64,000 nucleotides of DNA, taken from positions 2,777,382-2,841,381 of the forward strand of contig NZ_MCIF01000002.1 of the NCBI RefSeq assembly GCF_003268475.1, given 5' to 3'. The stretch comes from Thermogemmatispora tikiterensis (GTDB taxonomy: Bacteria; Chloroflexota; Ktedonobacteria; Ktedonobacterales; Ktedonobacteraceae). Each line of letters begins with the position of its first letter. Position 1 is the stretch's first letter. A model generated the notes under the pieces. That model had not been told where the DNA came from, did not search any database, and saw only the letters and a program-made list of their open reading frames with translations. The translations under genes and the position numbers were made by a program. Positions 62,529-64,000 of this stretch are shown here, in pieces.

Positions 62529-63202
62529 TTGCGATGAACAGCCGCCGTCTGACTCAGATGCCCAAAGAAGATGCCGCCGGCCTTCAACTTGGTGAATTTG
62601 ATATGACTGATAGTGAGTCTTTACGCCTACGGATCGCACGACACGTTTCCAACGTTCTTGCGCCTTTTTCAATCTCTTTGCCGCTGGTAACACTGGTAGC
62701 GCTTTACCATAGCGCAGATCCGCGCTATGCTCTGGCCTGCGCCTTTATCACTCTCTTTTTCCTGAGTCTGGGCCCCCTGCTCTATATCGCCATCGGCGTC
62801 CACACTGGTCGGCTCTCCGATCTGGAAATCACACGCCGCTCTGAGCGCATGGGTCCTTATCTGTTCTCTATCTCCTCGGCCACCGTCGGTCTCTTTGTCT
62901 TGCAGACCCTCCACGGACCTTATAATTTGATGACGCTGCTGATCATTACAATCGCCAGCGGTATCGTGATGCTTTTCATCACGCTCTGGTGGAAAATCAG
63001 CGTCCACGCCTCCTCAATGGCCAGCGCCGCAACTCTGCTGACCGCCATGTATGGCTCAGTGATGCTGCCGCTCTTCCTGCTCCTCATCCTGGTAAGCTGG
63101 TCAAGAGTAGTTCTGCGCCGGCATACGGTGGCCCAGGTAACGTTCGGCGCTCTCCTGAGTATCCTGCTCACCACTCTCATTCTCAAGCTGCGGGGACTCT
63201 AG
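62525..63202 (+). CDS. PAP2-like integral membrane protein
   Basis: 225 aa, about six membrane segments. A cytosolic N-terminus of ~40 residues is followed by helices; 'EITRRSERMGP' may correspond to PAP2 motif 1, 'ISVHASSMA' to motif 2 (P-S-G-H), and S-R-V-V-L-R-R-H-T to motif 3 (S-R-x5-H-x3-D). Motif 2 has S-V-H instead of S-G-H. Such proteins dephosphorylate lipid phosphates or undecaprenyl diphosphate; catalytic competence is uncertain. GTG 62525 overlaps the murI stop (GTGA); ATG 62534 is the alternative. Coupling with murI hints at an envelope role. Confidence 0.65.
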   Translation: MIAMNSRRLTQMPKEDAAGLQLGEFDMTDSESLRLRIARHVSNVLAPFSISLPLVTLVALYHSADPRYALACAFITLFFLSLGPLLYIAIGVHTGRLSDLEITRRSERMGPYLFSISSATVGLFVLQTLHGPYNLMTLLIITIASGIVMLFITLWWKISVHASSMASAATLLTAMYGSVMLPLFLLLILVSWSRVVLRRHTVAQVTFGALLSILLTTLILKLRGL

Positions 63203-63331
63203 ACACCAGCCGCTCGCGGGCAGCCTCTCGGCCTGTGCTGAGCGGCTCTCTCTTCATCAGCACGGGGACGGAAGGGGAAAAAGCCAACAGGGACGGAAGA
63301 AACCAGCAAGGACAGGGACCGCAATGAGCGA

Positions 63332-63377
63332 GGCAGGAAATCTGTCCAGCCGCTGCTGGCTCTGACAGCTTCCTGCC
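63332..63377. terminator. Long hairpin between the convergent PAP2-like and nuoH genes
   Basis: GGCAGGAA (63332-63339) pairs with TTCCTGCC (63370-63377); inside, CTGTC/GACAG and AGCC/GGCT extend the stem. No strong T-run. The rest of 63203-63528 contains repeated CTCTTCATCAG and GGGACGGAAG motifs but no gene. Confidence 0.6.
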
Positions 63378-63528
63378 CCCTCTTCATCAGTATGCTCGCC
63401 TGGAGGGAGATACCGGCCTACGGCGGCGACAACGATAGAGCAGAGCAATGGCCGCCATTGATGAGCCATCGCTCTACCCGCTGGCTCCCGCCTCCTCCAT
63501 CTAGCCGGTATCCCACTCCCTATCACCT

Positions 63529-64000
63529 TTACCTGCCGCTGCTGGCGCCGGCACCAGTTACACCAGCTCGCTCTGGCTCAGGTAGACGTGGGGCAGCGGG
63601 AGACGGTGCAAGGGCCACCAGGCGCTGGCGGGCCCGAACAGCCGGAGCCACCGCACGTCGCGTCGAGGCTGTCGTCGCCCGGCTTACCACCCAGAAGAAG
63701 CCAAAGAGCATCAGCCAGTTGACGACCCCCAGGACCACCAGGAAGACCACGTTCGAGACCCCAAGGGCGTTCAGGAGCAGATAGAGCGCTCCTGTAAGGA
63801 CAATGTTGACCAGGGTCGTGGGGATCAGGATCAGCCAGGCAAACTGCATTAGCTGATCAGCACGCAGGCGCGGCAGGGTGGTCCGCACCCAAATGAACAC
63901 TCCGCAGAGCAGGTAGATCTTGAGGATAAAGTAGAAGAGCGCAAGCAGGTTGCCCAGGACTTGCCAGCCAATGGCCATACCAGGCGCTGTCAGGAAGGCC
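63529..64000 (-). CDS. nuoH: NADH-quinone oxidoreductase subunit H, C-terminal part (cut by window edge)
   Basis: The frame is open from the right edge to the stop at 63529; about 156 residues are visible. L-K-I-Y-L-L-C-G-V-F-I-W-V-R-T-T-L-P-R-L-R-x-D-Q-L-M is the conserved quinone-site and helix signature of NuoH (F-I-W-x-R-A-T-x-P-R-x-R-x-D-Q-L-M). Two or three membrane segments follow, then a basic, Ala/Pro-rich tail (~50 residues) longer than in most NuoH. It forms part of the membrane arm of respiratory complex I, next to the quinone site. The remainder of the gene and presumably other nuo genes lie beyond the window. Confidence 0.9.
   Translation of the reverse strand, partial: AFLTAPGMAIGWQVLGNLLALFYFILKIYLLCGVFIWVRTTLPRLRADQLMQFAWLILIPTTLVNIVLTGALYLLLNALGVSNVVFLVVLGVVNWLMLFGFFWVVSRATTASTRRAVAPAVRARQRLVALAPSPAAPRLPEPERAGVTGAGASSGR

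Overview
The window reads as a chromosomal segment of a GC-rich, probably thermophilic member of the Chloroflexota, most likely class Ktedonobacteria (a Thermogemmatispora-like organism). This is inferred from gene content: several LLM-type flavin oxidoreductases, zinc-ribbon/FHA and zinc-ribbon/membrane proteins, a sigma factor with a double zinc-finger anti-sigma partner, a small conserved 'MQRGLYGLA' protein, proline/threonine-rich secreted proteins and a NuoH-type subunit. No species can be fixed from the sequence alone. No tRNA, rRNA, CRISPR array or intact insertion sequence was seen.

Layout. 1-2.1 kb: tandem substrate-binding lipoproteins and a methyltransferase remnant. 2.3-6.2 kb (minus): a QueA-family protein, an SDR oxidoreductase and dnaA. 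7-12.3 kb (plus): lipoprotein, zinc-ribbon/FHA protein, phytoene-desaturase-like oxidoreductase, and a murA whose active-site Cys is Asp. 12.4-15 kb: TetR regulator with a clear promoter and operator, and a DHA2-type efflux pump. 15-24.3 kb (minus): large glutamate synthase subunit with a long leader, PPP-type phosphoesterase, Ser/Thr kinase, APC permease. 24.7-30.9 kb (plus): ACT-domain protein, small conserved protein, secreted GH18 chitinase, PEP carboxylase. 31-34.2 kb: LLM oxidoreductase, then the two halves of an SdpI-type membrane protein as convergent genes, bracketed by two inverted copies of a ~100-nt element.

34.2-38.7 kb is the most distinctive block: a T-box riboswitch with its terminator precedes argG-argH-argG. 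The first ArgG has altered substrate-binding motifs, the ArgH is of a divergent subtype and the second ArgG is canonical. 38.8-41.6 kb holds two more LLM oxidoreductases and a nitroreductase; 41.9-43.6 kb the sigma/anti-sigma pair; 44.7-47.7 kb a universal stress/winged-helix fusion and a thioredoxin-fold YyaL-type protein. 48-51.5 kb is a TetR-ABC ATPase-ABC permease operon. 51.8-57.8 kb carries a DNA glycosylase, a J-domain/beta-propeller fusion, a glycosyltransferase, a hydroxyacid dehydrogenase and two small or surface proteins. 57.9-60 kb is groES-groEL. At 60.3-60.7 kb a metallothionein-like gene lies behind six 11-bp direct repeats that look like an OmpR/PhoB-type operator. The window ends with murI, a PAP2-like membrane protein and the 3' part of nuoH.

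Likely functional links are arginine synthesis under tRNA-sensing control, nitrogen and anaplerotic carbon metabolism (gltB, ppc), cell-wall precursor supply (murA, murI), phospho-signalling (kinase, FHA protein, phosphoesterase) and small-molecule efflux under TetR control.
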